64,000 nt of DNA, taken from NCBI RefSeq assembly GCF_001544135.1, contig NZ_BCPV01000009.1, positions 19,646-83,645 of the forward strand, in the 5' to 3' direction. Origin of the DNA: Geobacillus zalihae NBRC 101842 (GTDB lineage: Bacteria; Bacillota; Bacilli; Bacillales; Anoxybacillaceae). The translations under genes and the position numbers were made by a program. Numbering within the stretch: position 1 is the first letter of the stretch; every line of letters begins with the position of its first letter. Below are positions 51,379 through 60,094 of this stretch, piece after piece. The notes under the pieces are model-generated. The model saw nothing but the letters and a program-made list of their open reading frames with translations, made no database searches and was not told the DNA's origin.

Positions 51379-52584
51379 TTATTTCGCCTTTTCCACTACT
51401 TGCTGCAGCGCAGCTTCAATTTGCGGCAGCCATTTGTCAGCTTCAGCTTTGTTTTTCGCCTTTGCTGCTTCCAAGTAGCGCGCCGCCTGATCGTTCAACG
51501 TGCTGTACGCCTTGTCGCCGAGCAGCGTTTTGATATCATTTTCGATCATGTTAATAAAGAGCGCGCCTTCTAAGGCGGTGATCACCGACTTGTCTTGCCC
51601 CCAATTTTCTTTGCTTTCTTCATATTCGTGAAGCGCCACTTTCGCCCATCCGCGCACGAACGCATGGTTCACCGCTTTCGGATCGAGCGTTTTGACATCG
51701 GTTTGCAGGTCAAACTGTTTCAAAATGTAGTCCGCCTCCTCCGCGGCATGCCGTTTCATATACGGATAGACGGACTGATAAAACGCCCAGCCTTCCGCCT
51801 GCTCCACTTTGGCTTCTTCGGCGTTTTCCTTGGCCGCAGCCGCCGCCTTCGCCGCATAGCCGTGCGGCAACGCTCCGCTCGCTAAATAGAATGTTTTCAT
51901 CAATGTTTTGTCCACGACTTGCTTGCCGAGGGCAAATGAGAGCGCATCATCGTTTTGCACCGCTTGCTCCATTTGGGCAAACGCCCCGTTGATCGCGTCA
52001 ACCAACTTCGTTCCGTAAGCCACATCGCGCTTTTCCACGGTCGACTGCAAAATCGCGTAAAATGCCTTCGCTTCCTCAAGCTCTTCCTTTACTTCTTCCT
52101 TATTGGCCCAATGCTCTTCTGCTTCGGTAAACTCATGTTTGATCGTCGTGTAAAACACTTTTTGCATCAGCTTGTCAAAAATTTGCTTGACAACCAACGG
52201 CTCAAGCGACCCGTCTTTGCCGGCGGCCAGTGCGTTGGTAATATGTTGGTCAAGCGTATCTTCAAATTCCGCGTCACGTTTTTGTACAAGCGGCTGCAGC
52301 TTTTCTTTGTAGATGCTCTCCACTTTGCCGAAGTCGACCGCCCCGCCTTGCTTCGCCTTCTCAAGCTCCGCGAGCGCTTCGCTGAACGCTCCCGCATAAT
52401 CGACTTCCGCTTCTTCCTTCTCGTTCTCCGTCTTCTCTTCCTCTTTCGGCTTTTCTTGTTTTTCCACAGCCGTTTGGTTGCTGCTTTCTTTTTCTGTTCC
52501 CGCCGTCTGTTTGCTCTGGCCGCACGCGCCAAGCGCCAACGCCGCGGCGGCGAACACGGCGAGCCACTTCCATTTCCATGACAT
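51379..52584 (-). CDS. Fur-controlled lipoprotein with repeated helical modules
   Basis: I do not recognise a named family. The 401-residue precursor has a signal peptide and lipobox LGAC with lipidated C21, then a charged linker (about 22-60) and an all-helical body. Two modules share KRD and KQxxDKxMxKxFY (about residues 89-150 and 173-238); a third, more divergent one spans about 266-322 and contains HEYE. The C-terminal 70 residues resemble the helical part of the FTR1 partner at 46.3 kb. The Fur box and promoter upstream point to iron capture at the cell surface (inference). The start is ATG 52582-52584 after GGGGGGATCGATC. Confidence 0.78.
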   Translation of the reverse strand: MSWKWKWLAVFAAAALALGACGQSKQTAGTEKESSNQTAVEKQEKPKEEEKTENEKEEAEVDYAGAFSEALAELEKAKQGGAVDFGKVESIYKEKLQPLVQKRDAEFEDTLDQHITNALAAGKDGSLEPLVVKQIFDKLMQKVFYTTIKHEFTEAEEHWANKEEVKEELEEAKAFYAILQSTVEKRDVAYGTKLVDAINGAFAQMEQAVQNDDALSFALGKQVVDKTLMKTFYLASGALPHGYAAKAAAAAKENAEEAKVEQAEGWAFYQSVYPYMKRHAAEEADYILKQFDLQTDVKTLDPKAVNHAFVRGWAKVALHEYEESKENWGQDKSVITALEGALFINMIENDIKTLLGDKAYSTLNDQAARYLEAAKAKNKAEADKWLPQIEAALQQVVEKAK

Positions 52585-52612
52585 GATCGATCCCCCCATA
52601 GACCATTAAAAA

Positions 52613-52627
52613 TGATAATCAATATCA
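52613..52627. promoter_or_regulatory. Fur box upstream of the repeat lipoprotein
   Basis: TGATAAT, one base, AATATCA: a 7-1-7 repeat with one mismatch to the palindrome, just downstream of the predicted transcription start. Confidence 0.85.
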
Positions 52628-52637
52628 CACAAGCACG

Positions 52638-52667
52638 ATTATAAAAGAACATGAATTTCAAAGTCAA
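52638..52667 (-). promoter_or_regulatory. Sigma-A promoter of the repeat lipoprotein
   Basis: TTGACT (52662-52667), an 18-base spacer and TATAAT (52638-52643). The Fur box covers roughly positions +4 to +18. Confidence 0.82.
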
Positions 52668-52674
52668 TCAAAAA

Positions 52675-52708
52675 TAAAAAAGGATGGATGCTCTTTTGCA
52701 GCGCATCC
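52675..52708 (-). terminator. Terminator of the ssu operon
   Basis: GGATGC and GCATCC form a stem with an 11-base loop, followed by ATCCTTTTTT on the minus strand, about 18 bases past the ssuD stop. Confidence 0.8.
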
Positions 52709-52725
52709 CCCTTTTTTAGAACCGA

Positions 52726-53844
52726 TCACACCTTAATCACATTTGGAAAAAACTCGTGACCCACTACCTCGCCGCGAATGGAAGAAGAAGGAACATCCAA
52801 TGACAACAACGGGAATAACAATTCCGCCACGCGATACGCCTCTTCCAAATGCGGATAACCTGATAAAATGAAGTAACGGATGCCGAGTTGCTCGTATTCA
52901 CGGAGACGTTCAGCCACTGTTTCCGGATCACCGACAAGCGCGGTGCCCGCGCCGCCGCGAACGAGCCCAATCCCCGCCCAAAGGTTTGGGCTGATCTCCA
53001 ACGACTCTTTCCTCCCCCTGTGCAGCTCGCGCATCCGTTGCTGCCCGACAGAGTCATAACGGGAAAACACCCGCTGCGCCTCTTCAATCGTCCGGTCATC
53101 TACATACTGAATCAATCGCTCTGCCGCTTCCCACGCTTCTTTTTCTGTTTCGCGAACAATGATGTGGAGACGAATGCCAAATTCGATTTCTCTCCCTTCT
53201 TGGCGAGCGAGTTCCCTTACCCGTTCTATTTTTTCTTTCACCTGTCTAGGCGGCTCCCCCCAAGTCAAGTAGACGTCCGCATGGCGGGCGGCAACCTGTT
53301 GGCCGGCATCCGACGATCCGCCGAAAAAGAGGCGCGGATACGGTTTTTGCACAGCCGGGAACAACAATTTCGCCCCTTTGACTGACACGTGCTTTCCTGC
53401 AAACGTCACTTCTTCTCCTTCCAGCAATCGGCGCCAAATCGTCAAAAACTCGTCCGTCGCTTCATACCGTTCGTCATGCGACAAAAACAGCCCATCCCCC
53501 GCCAACTCAACGGGGTCGCCGCCGGTGACGACATTTACAAGCAGCCGGCCATCGGAAATGCGATCGAACGTGGAGGCCATGCGCGCCGCCAATGTTGGCG
53601 TCATCAATCCTGGGCGAACAGCGACAAGAAAACGCAATCGCCTCGTTTCCGCTGCCAGCGCTGCCGCCAACAGCCATGGATCTTCGCACGATTTCCCCGT
53701 TGGAATGAGCACCCCTTCGTATCCCAATCGATCAGCCGCTTGGGCCACTTGTTTGAAATAGCTGTATTCCGGCGAGCGGCCGCCTTTTGCCGTCCCTAAA
53801 TACCGTCCGTCGCCATGAGAAGGAATAAACCAAAGGACTTTCAT
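52726..53844 (-). CDS. ssuD: FMNH2-dependent alkanesulfonate monooxygenase
   Basis: Cleaves alkanesulfonates to aldehyde and sulfite with reduced FMN, releasing sulfur under sulfate limitation. A 372-residue luciferase-fold (TIM-barrel) protein with [12 protein letters not shown] at the N-terminus, [40 protein letters not shown] and [12 protein letters not shown], all typical of SsuD. Reduced FMN would come from the adjacent SsuE-type reductase. The start is ATG 53842-53844 after AAGGAGGAAAACAAT. Last gene of the operon. Confidence 0.95.
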   Translation of the reverse strand: MKVLWFIPSHGDGRYLGTAKGGRSPEYSYFKQVAQAADRLGYEGVLIPTGKSCEDPWLLAAALAAETRRLRFLVAVRPGLMTPTLAARMASTFDRISDGRLLVNVVTGGDPVELAGDGLFLSHDERYEATDEFLTIWRRLLEGEEVTFAGKHVSVKGAKLLFPAVQKPYPRLFFGGSSDAGQQVAARHADVYLTWGEPPRQVKEKIERVRELARQEGREIEFGIRLHIIVRETEKEAWEAAERLIQYVDDRTIEEAQRVFSRYDSVGQQRMRELHRGRKESLEISPNLWAGIGLVRGGAGTALVGDPETVAERLREYEQLGIRYFILSGYPHLEEAYRVAELLFPLLSLDVPSSSIRGEVVGHEFFPNVIKV

Positions 53845-53857
53845 ATTGTTTTCCTCC

Positions 53858-54400
53858 TTATCTCATGATCGTTTTTTCAGAGCCATGGGAAATGGAATGA
53901 ATCACCTCTTCCATCCTCGACAACAAGTCGTCCGAAAACACGAGGCGGCCTTCGTCATCATGCCCCAATGTCCAATCCAAAATAAAGACGCCATGCAAGA
54001 TTTCCCGCGCTCCCAAAATGGAGAAAATGGGTTTGAGCGCGTATTCGAGAGCCAACAGATGAGCAATGGTCCCCCCCGTAACAATCGGCACAACTAGCTT
54101 CCCAGCAAACGCCTTTTCCGGCAGCAAATCCAAATACGCTTTTAAAATGCCGGTGTAACTTCCCTTATACACTGGACTTAGTACAACCACCACTCGTGAC
54201 TGGCGGATCCAATCATGTGTTTTCACAATCGAATCGCTTGATGAATGCGCATAAAGCAAATCTTCCGCCGGCAAATCGCGCAATCGGATGAAATATACCG
54301 TATGGCCGATCCGTTGCAATTGCTCGCTCACCCATTCGGCCACTCGATTCGTTTTCGAGGCGCGCGACGGACTTCCAGAAATAATGGCCACCGTTGTCAT
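53858..54400 (-). CDS. ssuE: NAD(P)H-dependent FMN reductase
   Basis: Supplies reduced FMN to SsuD. The 180-residue flavodoxin-fold protein has the phosphate-binding loop [14 protein letters not shown] near the N-terminus and [22 protein letters not shown], the flavin-contact region of SsuE-like reductases. I chose ATG 54398-54400 ([11 protein letters not shown]) after GGGGGGAAAACAA. It lies 13 bases before ssuD and 149 bases after the second binding-protein gene. Confidence 0.92.
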   Translation of the reverse strand: MTTVAIISGSPSRASKTNRVAEWVSEQLQRIGHTVYFIRLRDLPAEDLLYAHSSSDSIVKTHDWIRQSRVVVVLSPVYKGSYTGILKAYLDLLPEKAFAGKLVVPIVTGGTIAHLLALEYALKPIFSILGAREILHGVFILDWTLGHDDEGRLVFSDDLLSRMEEVIHSISHGSEKTIMR

Positions 54401-54444
54401 TTGTTTTCCCCCCACATTCTTTTATGCCCCGCTGTCCTTAACAT

Positions 54445-54471
54445 CCCCTTGGAAGAGCGTTGTTCAAGGGG
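54445..54471 (-). other. Hairpin between ssuA (second copy) and ssuE
   Basis: CCCCTTG and CAAGGGG form a perfect seven-base stem with a 13-base loop. No T run follows, so it may be an mRNA stability or partial attenuation element rather than a terminator. Confidence 0.45.
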
Positions 54472-54549
54472 AATTCGGCTTTTCACAATGCCCTATCATT
54501 TTCAGTGGAACAGCTTGTATTGATGAAGTGTGAATGTTACAGGATTTCC

Positions 54550-55542
54550 TTATTGTCCCTTTATGACGACCACAGCGTCTTCCACTTTGACCCGTTTTGG
54601 AATCACCCCGGCCTCATAAAAACGATCCGCAATGCGTTGCTGGGCGTCGACCACCTCCTTCGTCAGCGGAAACACCCCATATCCTCTTCGGCTCAACGTC
54701 CGTTTCCAAATCTCTTCGCCAATTTTCGTTTCTTTAACCAATAGTTTGGCGGCTTCATCGGGAGAGGAGTGGATTTCTTGATGAACTTTATTCAGTTGTG
54801 CAATGACCGTCTTCGCTACATCTGCATACTGCTTCACATACCCATTCCGTCCTACGATAAATCCATATTGTTCGGGAAGTCCTTTCGCATCCATCAAAAT
54901 GCGCGCACCGCCGTTCACTTCGGCATCGGCCAAGAACGGATCCCAAATGACCCAGGCGTCCACATCACCACGCTCAAACGCAGTTCGCGCTTCAGACGGC
55001 TGCAAATACACCGGAGTAATGTCGTTAAGTGTCAATCCAGCTGTCTCTAATGCCGTCAATAGTGTATAATGGGCGCTTGATCCTTTGCCGAAAGCCACTT
55101 TTTTTCCTTTCAAATCAGCAACGGTTTGAATCGACGATGTTTTGGGCACAATGATCGCCCGCGCAACTTCCGGTTCGTAGGCAAGATACACCAACTGTGA
55201 ATCCGGGTTCGCCTGCGCCAACACCGCGGGAGCCCCGCCGACATAACCGATGTCGATTTGTCCGGCATTCAACGCTTCCAGAAGGGGGGGACCGGATTGG
55301 AATTCAAACCATTTGACTTGAACACCATGCTTTTGTAATTGTTTTTCCAAGTATCCTTTTTCTTTCAAAAATAGTGAAAACGATGATTTTTGATAGCCAA
55401 TATGCAGCTCTTTCGGCCATGAATCGGCTGACGCCGAATCCTTGGACGAGGCGGGGGAGGCGCCTCGTTCTTGCCCGCAAGCCGCCAGCAGCAGGCATAA
55501 GCATGCGCTTAACACAGATAGCCAAACCAACCGTTTTTTCAT
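54550..55542 (-). CDS. ssuA: Sulfonate ABC transporter substrate-binding lipoprotein (copy near ssuB)
   Basis: Extracellular binding protein, 330 residues. The lipobox LAAC is at about residues 19-22, followed by a Ser/Ala-rich linker and the two-lobed SsuA/NMT1 fold (LHIGYQKSSFSLFLKEKG, GQIDIGYVGGAPAVLAQ and FERGDVDAWVIWDPFLAD). The start is ATG 55540-55542, immediately after the ssuB stop, with GGAGGGCGTTG upstream. It shares the overall layout with the other binding protein at 57.3 kb but differs in many pocket-region positions. Confidence 0.93.
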   Translation of the reverse strand: MKKRLVWLSVLSACLCLLLAACGQERGASPASSKDSASADSWPKELHIGYQKSSFSLFLKEKGYLEKQLQKHGVQVKWFEFQSGPPLLEALNAGQIDIGYVGGAPAVLAQANPDSQLVYLAYEPEVARAIIVPKTSSIQTVADLKGKKVAFGKGSSAHYTLLTALETAGLTLNDITPVYLQPSEARTAFERGDVDAWVIWDPFLADAEVNGGARILMDAKGLPEQYGFIVGRNGYVKQYADVAKTVIAQLNKVHQEIHSSPDEAAKLLVKETKIGEEIWKRTLSRRGYGVFPLTKEVVDAQQRIADRFYEAGVIPKRVKVEDAVVVIKGQ

Positions 55543-56325
55543 CTACAACGCCCTCCTTTTCTCACCGATGGAAACTGAAGCGATCGCTCTCTCCTCCGGC
55601 TTTGTGCCTAAAATGCGACGCAAAATCGTATCCACCAAATCGGCGAACGCCGCATCGCCGCGCTGGCGCGGCCGCGGCAGACGCACAGGCACATCAAGTG
55701 TGCACACCCCGTCTTCGATGAGGATTACTCGATCCGCCAGCATCACCGCTTCATCAACATCGTGCGTAACAAGCAAAGCCGTAAACTTCTGTTCAAGCCA
55801 AAGCCGTTCAATGAGACGCTGCATGTCAATCCGAGTGAGCGCATCAAGAGCTCCAAGTGGTTCATCGAGCAACAGTAGCTGCGGATGGCTGATGAGGGCG
55901 CGGGCAAGGGCCACGCGCTGGCGCTGTCCTCCTGACAGCACGGTCGGCCAATCGTCCGCACGGTCAGCCAGCCCCACTTGCTCGAGCACCTCCAGCGCTT
56001 TCGGCTCCCATTCCCCTTTCAATCCGAGCCCGACGTTATCCATGACGCGCCGCCACGGCAGCAAGCGGGCGTCCTGAAACATGACACGTGCCTTCTCATT
56101 GAGCCCACGCAGCTCCTCCCCATCCACCAGGATCCGGCCGGACGTCGGCTCCTCCAATCCGGCGGCCAAGCGCAACAGAGTGCTTTTGCCGCATCCGCTG
56201 CGGCCAATGATGGCGACAAACTCTCCCCTCTTCACCACCAAATTGACGCGGCGCAACGCGTGTTTGTCCCCAAACTGTTTTCCCACTTGTTCCAAAATCA
56301 ACTCCGCCCCTCGTCCCGGTCCCAT
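55543..56325 (-). CDS. ssuB: Sulfonate ABC transporter ATPase
   Basis: Energises sulfonate uptake. The 260-residue protein has Walker [10 protein letters not shown] (residues 41-49), Q-loop [13 protein letters not shown], signature [15 protein letters not shown], Walker [13 protein letters not shown], and the switch histidine in LVTHDVDEA. The start is ATG 56323-56325 after GGAGGATCAATGA. It sits between ssuC and the second ssuA. Confidence 0.95.
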   Translation of the reverse strand: MGPGRGAELILEQVGKQFGDKHALRRVNLVVKRGEFVAIIGRSGCGKSTLLRLAAGLEEPTSGRILVDGEELRGLNEKARVMFQDARLLPWRRVMDNVGLGLKGEWEPKALEVLEQVGLADRADDWPTVLSGGQRQRVALARALISHPQLLLLDEPLGALDALTRIDMQRLIERLWLEQKFTALLVTHDVDEAVMLADRVILIEDGVCTLDVPVRLPRPRQRGDAAFADLVDTILRRILGTKPEERAIASVSIGEKRRAL

Positions 56326-56402
56326 TCATTGATCCTCCTTCCAACATTCGTTTCCAAGCCTTATGGACATTTGTTGAAGCGCCTGACATTGTTTGGCGAT
56401 TT

Positions 56403-57188
56403 TCATATATGCTGATAATTGACGTTCCAACGAAGCCATCTTCTTTCTAGAAAACGGGCGATGCTGTCGGCCAGCTTGCCGAACAGCGCGTAAAGCAAAA
56501 TGCTGAAAACAACGACATCGGTCTGCATAAACTCGCGCGCATTCATGGCCAAATATCCAATGCCGCGGTCGGCCGCGATCGTTTCCGCGACGATGAGCGT
56601 CAACCACATAATGCCAAGGGCATAGCGCAATCCAACTAAAATCGAAGGCAACGCACCAGGCAGCCAAATGCGCCAAAACAGCTGCCATGGTCCAAGCCCA
56701 TAGACGCGCCCCATTTCCAGCAAGCCGGCGTCGACATTGCGGATGCCGTGCAAGGTGTTGACATACATCGGGAACAGCACGCCTAACGCGACAAGAAACA
56801 CTTTCGCCTCCTCTCCAATGCCAAACCATAAGATAACGAGCGGGATCAATGCTAAATGCGGAATATTGCGAATCATTTGGATCGATGTGTCCAACAATCG
56901 CTCAGCCGGACGAAACACTCCATTGAGCAAGCCGAGAAGAAATCCGATCGATCCGCCGATGGCAAAGCCAGTCAGCGCTCTCCAAAAACTGACGGACAAA
57001 TGTTTCCATAATTCTCCGTTCGAAGCAAGATTCCACGCCGCAACAATCACATCAGTCGGCGCCGGCAGCACTCGCGAAGACAGCCAACCAGCTGCTGCTG
57101 CCGCTTGCCATGCAGCGAGTAGACCGATCGGCAACGCCCACGGCACAGCCTTCCCCCCAGCCCATCCCGTCCACCTTGATAATTTCAC
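56403..57188 (-). CDS. ssuC: Sulfonate ABC transporter permease
   Basis: Membrane subunit of 261 residues with six predicted helices. The EAA loop that docks on the ATPase is EMGRVYGLGPWQLFWRIWLPGALPSILVG-like (about residues 157-185). The start is ATG 57186-57188 after GGAAAGGAGTGGAA. It is downstream of the first ssuA and upstream of ssuB. Confidence 0.94.
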   Translation of the reverse strand: MKLSRWTGWAGGKAVPWALPIGLLAAWQAAAAAGWLSSRVLPAPTDVIVAAWNLASNGELWKHLSVSFWRALTGFAIGGSIGFLLGLLNGVFRPAERLLDTSIQMIRNIPHLALIPLVILWFGIGEEAKVFLVALGVLFPMYVNTLHGIRNVDAGLLEMGRVYGLGPWQLFWRIWLPGALPSILVGLRYALGIMWLTLIVAETIAADRGIGYLAMNAREFMQTDVVVFSILLYALFGKLADSIARFLERRWLRWNVNYQHI

Positions 57189-57346
57189 TTCATTTCCACT
57201 CCTTTCCGTCGATTCTCGTCCAAAAGTTGTCTGCCCTTTCAGCCTGTTGGATGACGCATTCGAACCTAACCACGATCATGTTGTCAAGGAGGCAGACCGG
57301 CTTTCTATCATACATTCAGCCTCTCATCACTCTTGTGCGCATTTCT

Positions 57347-58348
57347 TCATTTCCCCTCACGCCAAACCGCCTCTTTCACGTCTATTTTCTTTGGCAGCAG
57401 CCCTAACTGAAAAAACTGGTCGGCGATTTGCTGCTGTTGAGCCACGACTTCATCGGTGACCGGCTCAATGTTGTATGTGCGCCGTTTGGCTGCCGTCTCC
57501 AGCGCCTGTTCATCAATGCCGAGCTCCGGAGCCAAAAACGCGGCTACTCCTTTCGGATCATTGCTTGCCCAGCGATCGACCTTCTTCAGCTCTTCCAAAA
57601 TGATGTTGACAACATCCGCATGCTTTTCCGCAAACGATCGAGAAGCAAAGAAAAACTCCCGGTTGGCTGCTAATCCTTGCCCGTCTGCTATGACACGCGC
57701 TTTTCCGCCTTGCTCCGCCGCGGCGTAGAACGGATCCCAAATGACCCACGCATCGACGCTTCCTTGCTCAAAAGCAGCGCGCGCGTCTGCGGGAGGCAAA
57801 TAAACGGGCTGGATGTCAGAAAGTTTCAATCCTGCTTTTTCCAACGCCTGGACAAGCAAATAGTGAACGTTCGATCCTTTGTTCAACGCCACTTTTTTCC
57901 CTTTCAAGTCCGCGATCGTGCGAATTGGCGAATTTTTGGGGACTAAAATCGCTTCAGCAGCCGGATTCGGCGGCGTGGTCGCCACGTATAAAAGCGGTGT
58001 TCCAGCTGCTTGGGCAAATACAGGCGGCGCTTCACCTGTATGGCCAAAATCCAAGCTGCCCGCGTTCATCGCCTCAAGCAGTTGGGGCCCACCGGGAAAC
58101 AGCGACCATTGCACCGTATACCCCAACTTTTTCAATCGTTTTTCCAAATCCCCGCGCGCTTTTAGCATATTGAGCGTGCCATATTTTTGATAGCCGATCC
58201 GAATGACCTCGCTTGCTTCCCCTTTTTGCGACGAAGCAGATCCTTTGTCTTCCTTCCCGCTATGTGCGTCGCATCCGGAGCCCATCCATAACAAAAAGAC
58301 GATGGCCAGCATCCATAGTGCTTTCTTCTGTTTTAACCATTGATCCAT
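57347..58348 (-). CDS. ssuA: Sulfonate ABC transporter substrate-binding lipoprotein (first copy)
   Basis: First gene of the ssu operon, 333 residues. The lipobox-like MGSGC marks the lipidated cysteine near residue 26, followed by a Lys/Ser-rich linker and an SsuA/NMT1 fold (IRIGYQKYGTLNMLKARGD, AGSLDFGHTGEAPPVFAQ and FEQGSVDAWVIWDPFYAA). I chose the second of two adjacent ATGs (58346-58348) because GGAGGG is better spaced from it. A strong promoter and a palindromic operator lie upstream. Confidence 0.92.
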   Translation of the reverse strand: MDQWLKQKKALWMLAIVFLLWMGSGCDAHSGKEDKGSASSQKGEASEVIRIGYQKYGTLNMLKARGDLEKRLKKLGYTVQWSLFPGGPQLLEAMNAGSLDFGHTGEAPPVFAQAAGTPLLYVATTPPNPAAEAILVPKNSPIRTIADLKGKKVALNKGSNVHYLLVQALEKAGLKLSDIQPVYLPPADARAAFEQGSVDAWVIWDPFYAAAEQGGKARVIADGQGLAANREFFFASRSFAEKHADVVNIILEELKKVDRWASNDPKGVAAFLAPELGIDEQALETAAKRRTYNIEPVTDEVVAQQQQIADQFFQLGLLPKKIDVKEAVWREGK

Positions 58349-58467
58349 CATTGTCCCTCCTCGTTTTCCTCATCTAATTCGCAACGGAATAAAGCGAAGC
58401 GGCATCACCTCCCAAAAATAAACTATAACTATAGAAAAACTATGAATAAAAAATGTATAATTCCTAT

Positions 58468-58492
58468 ATAACCAATATGAATTGTTGGTTAT
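58468..58492. promoter_or_regulatory. Palindromic operator at the ssu promoter
   Basis: ATAACCAA, nine bases, TTGGTTAT: a perfect eight-base inverted repeat covering the predicted transcription start of the ssu operon. B. subtilis represses ssu through the Rrf2-family regulator CymR, a possible but unproven binder. No regulator gene for it is in the window. Confidence 0.6.
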
Positions 58493-58493
58493 T

Positions 58494-58522
58494 AATATAA
58501 AGAAAATGCTTCCTGTTGTCAA
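58494..58522 (-). promoter_or_regulatory. Sigma-A promoter of the ssu operon
   Basis: TTGACA (58517-58522), a 17-base spacer and TATATT (58494-58499). Confidence 0.82.
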
Positions 58523-58540
58523 TCATTTTTTGAGGCCATC

Positions 58541-58576
58541 AAAAAAATCCAGAGGTCCCTCCCTCTGGATTTTTGG
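58541..58576 (-). terminator. Terminator of trxA
   Basis: AAAATCCAGAGG and CCTCTGGATTTT form a long stem around GAGGGA, followed by a T run on the minus strand. Confidence 0.92.
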
Positions 58577-58585
58577 TCATCGACA

Positions 58586-58900
58586 TTACGCATGCTTGCT
58601 CACAAACTCCACAAGCGCCTCTTTCGGCTGATAGCCGATCGCTTTGTCGACAAGTTGGCCATCTTTGAACAGAAGCAGCGTCGGGATGCTCATGACGCCG
58701 AACTTCGACGCTGTTTCTTGGTTTTCATCGACATTCACTTTGACGATTTTCACTTTGTCGCCCATTTCGCGGTCAAGCTCTTCCAGCACCGGAGCGATCA
58801 TGCGGCACGGTCCGCACCATGGCGCCCAAAAGTCAACGAGCGTGAGGCCGTCTTTCGTTTCTGCGGCGAACGTTTGGTCAGTGGCGTTGACAATCGCCAT
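58586..58900 (-). CDS. trxA: Thioredoxin
   Basis: General protein-disulfide reductant. The 104-residue protein has the redox motif W28-C29-G30-P31-C32, the conserved cis-proline in SIPTLLLF, and DFWAPWC context. I chose ATG 58898-58900 after GGGAGGGAATCCAT, which gives the standard length; the longer frame adds upstream leader. Terminator follows. Confidence 0.97.
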   Translation of the reverse strand: MAIVNATDQTFAAETKDGLTLVDFWAPWCGPCRMIAPVLEELDREMGDKVKIVKVNVDENQETASKFGVMSIPTLLLFKDGQLVDKAIGYQPKEALVEFVSKHA

Positions 58901-58937
58901 ATGGATTCCCTCCCATCTTCTTGAATGCTGCAAGCAA

Positions 58938-58967
58938 AGTATACCATGGAATGCAAGTCTGCGCGAA
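58938..58967 (-). promoter_or_regulatory. Promoter of trxA
   Basis: TATACT (58938-58943) preceded by an extended TGG, with a weak TTCGCG (58962-58967) 18 bases upstream. Confidence 0.5.
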
Positions 58968-59016
58968 TGTTTTGCTTCGTTTCTACTATTCGCTTTTGCC
59001 GCGGAATTTATCCGTC

Positions 59017-59043
59017 AAAAAACGGACGGCTGCAGCCGCCCGT
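59017..59043 (-). terminator. Terminator of the lcfA-fadR-fadB-etfBA operon
   Basis: ACGGGCGGCTG and CAGCCGTCCGT form a GC-rich stem followed by TTTTTG on the minus strand, 8 bases past the etfA stop. Confidence 0.85.
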
Positions 59044-59051
59044 GTTGTTCA

Positions 59052-60029
59052 TTACGAATGCACTTTCAGTTTTTTGAACTCTTCGGTGAGGAGCGGAACG
59101 ACTTCGAACAAATCGCCGACAATGCCGTAGTCCGCGACTTTAAAGATGTTGGCTTCCGGGTCTTTGTTAATGGCGACGATGACTTTCGAGTTGGACATCC
59201 CCGCTAAATGCTGGATGGCGCCTGAGATGCCGCAGGCGATGTAAAGGTCCGGCGTGACGACTTTTCCCGTTTGTCCGATTTGCAGCGAGTAGTCGCAATA
59301 GCCGGCATCGCACGCCCCGCGCGAAGCGCCGACCGCGCCGCCCAACACTTCGGCGAGCTCTTTGAGCGGCTTGAAGCCTTCGGCGCTTTTGACGCCTCGG
59401 CCGCCGGCGACGATCACTTTCGCCTCGGTCAAGTCGACGCCTTCCGCCGTTTTGCGGACGACTTCTTTGACAATCGCGCGCAAGTCTTTAATCTCGACGG
59501 CGAGCGCTTCCACGCTGCCTGTGCGCGACTCGTCGCGCTCAAGCGGCGCGATGTTGTTCGGACGCACGGTCGCGAAGATGATGCCATCGGTGACAATTTT
59601 CTTTTCAAACGCCTTGCCGGAGTAGATCGGACGGGTAAAGACGATGTTGCCGCCCGCCTCTTCGACGGCGATGACGTCGGAAACGAGGCCGGCGTCGAGC
59701 TTGATGGCCAATTTCGGCGACAAGTCTTTGCCGAGCGCCGTATGGCCGAAGACGATGCCTTCCGGCTGCTCTTTGTCAATCACGGCTTTTAACGCTTGCG
59801 AATAGCCATCTGATGTATAAAATTTCAAATTCGGATGTTCGATGACGACGACGCGGTCGGCACCGCGGTAAATGAGTTCGTTCGCATGCGCCTGCACTTG
59901 GTCGCCGACGAGCACCGAGACGACTTCCCCGCCTTCGGCGATCGTTTTGGCCGCTGCAATGGCTTCAAACGAAACGTTCCGCAGCGATCCATCCCGCACT
60001 TCTGCTAAGGTCAATACTTTACGTGCCAT
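59052..60029 (-). CDS. etfA: Electron transfer flavoprotein alpha subunit
   Basis: Takes electrons from acyl-CoA dehydrogenases. The 325-residue protein binds FAD through the C-terminal [40 protein letters not shown] signature region. The start is ATG 60027-60029. Last gene of the operon, 65 bases after etfB, followed by a terminator. Confidence 0.97.
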   Translation of the reverse strand: MARKVLTLAEVRDGSLRNVSFEAIAAAKTIAEGGEVVSVLVGDQVQAHANELIYRGADRVVVIEHPNLKFYTSDGYSQALKAVIDKEQPEGIVFGHTALGKDLSPKLAIKLDAGLVSDVIAVEEAGGNIVFTRPIYSGKAFEKKIVTDGIIFATVRPNNIAPLERDESRTGSVEALAVEIKDLRAIVKEVVRKTAEGVDLTEAKVIVAGGRGVKSAEGFKPLKELAEVLGGAVGASRGACDAGYCDYSLQIGQTGKVVTPDLYIACGISGAIQHLAGMSNSKVIVAINKDPEANIFKVADYGIVGDLFEVVPLLTEEFKKLKVHS

Positions 60030-60094
60030 GTTTCAGTCCCCCTATCCTTTGATTCCCCGTTGTGCTTCATCCGAACGCCGACAGCGGTTTCCGC

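Noticed and set aside
57189..57346. TTGACA between the first ssuA and ssuC as an internal promoter
   Set aside because: No acceptable -10 at 16-18 bases.
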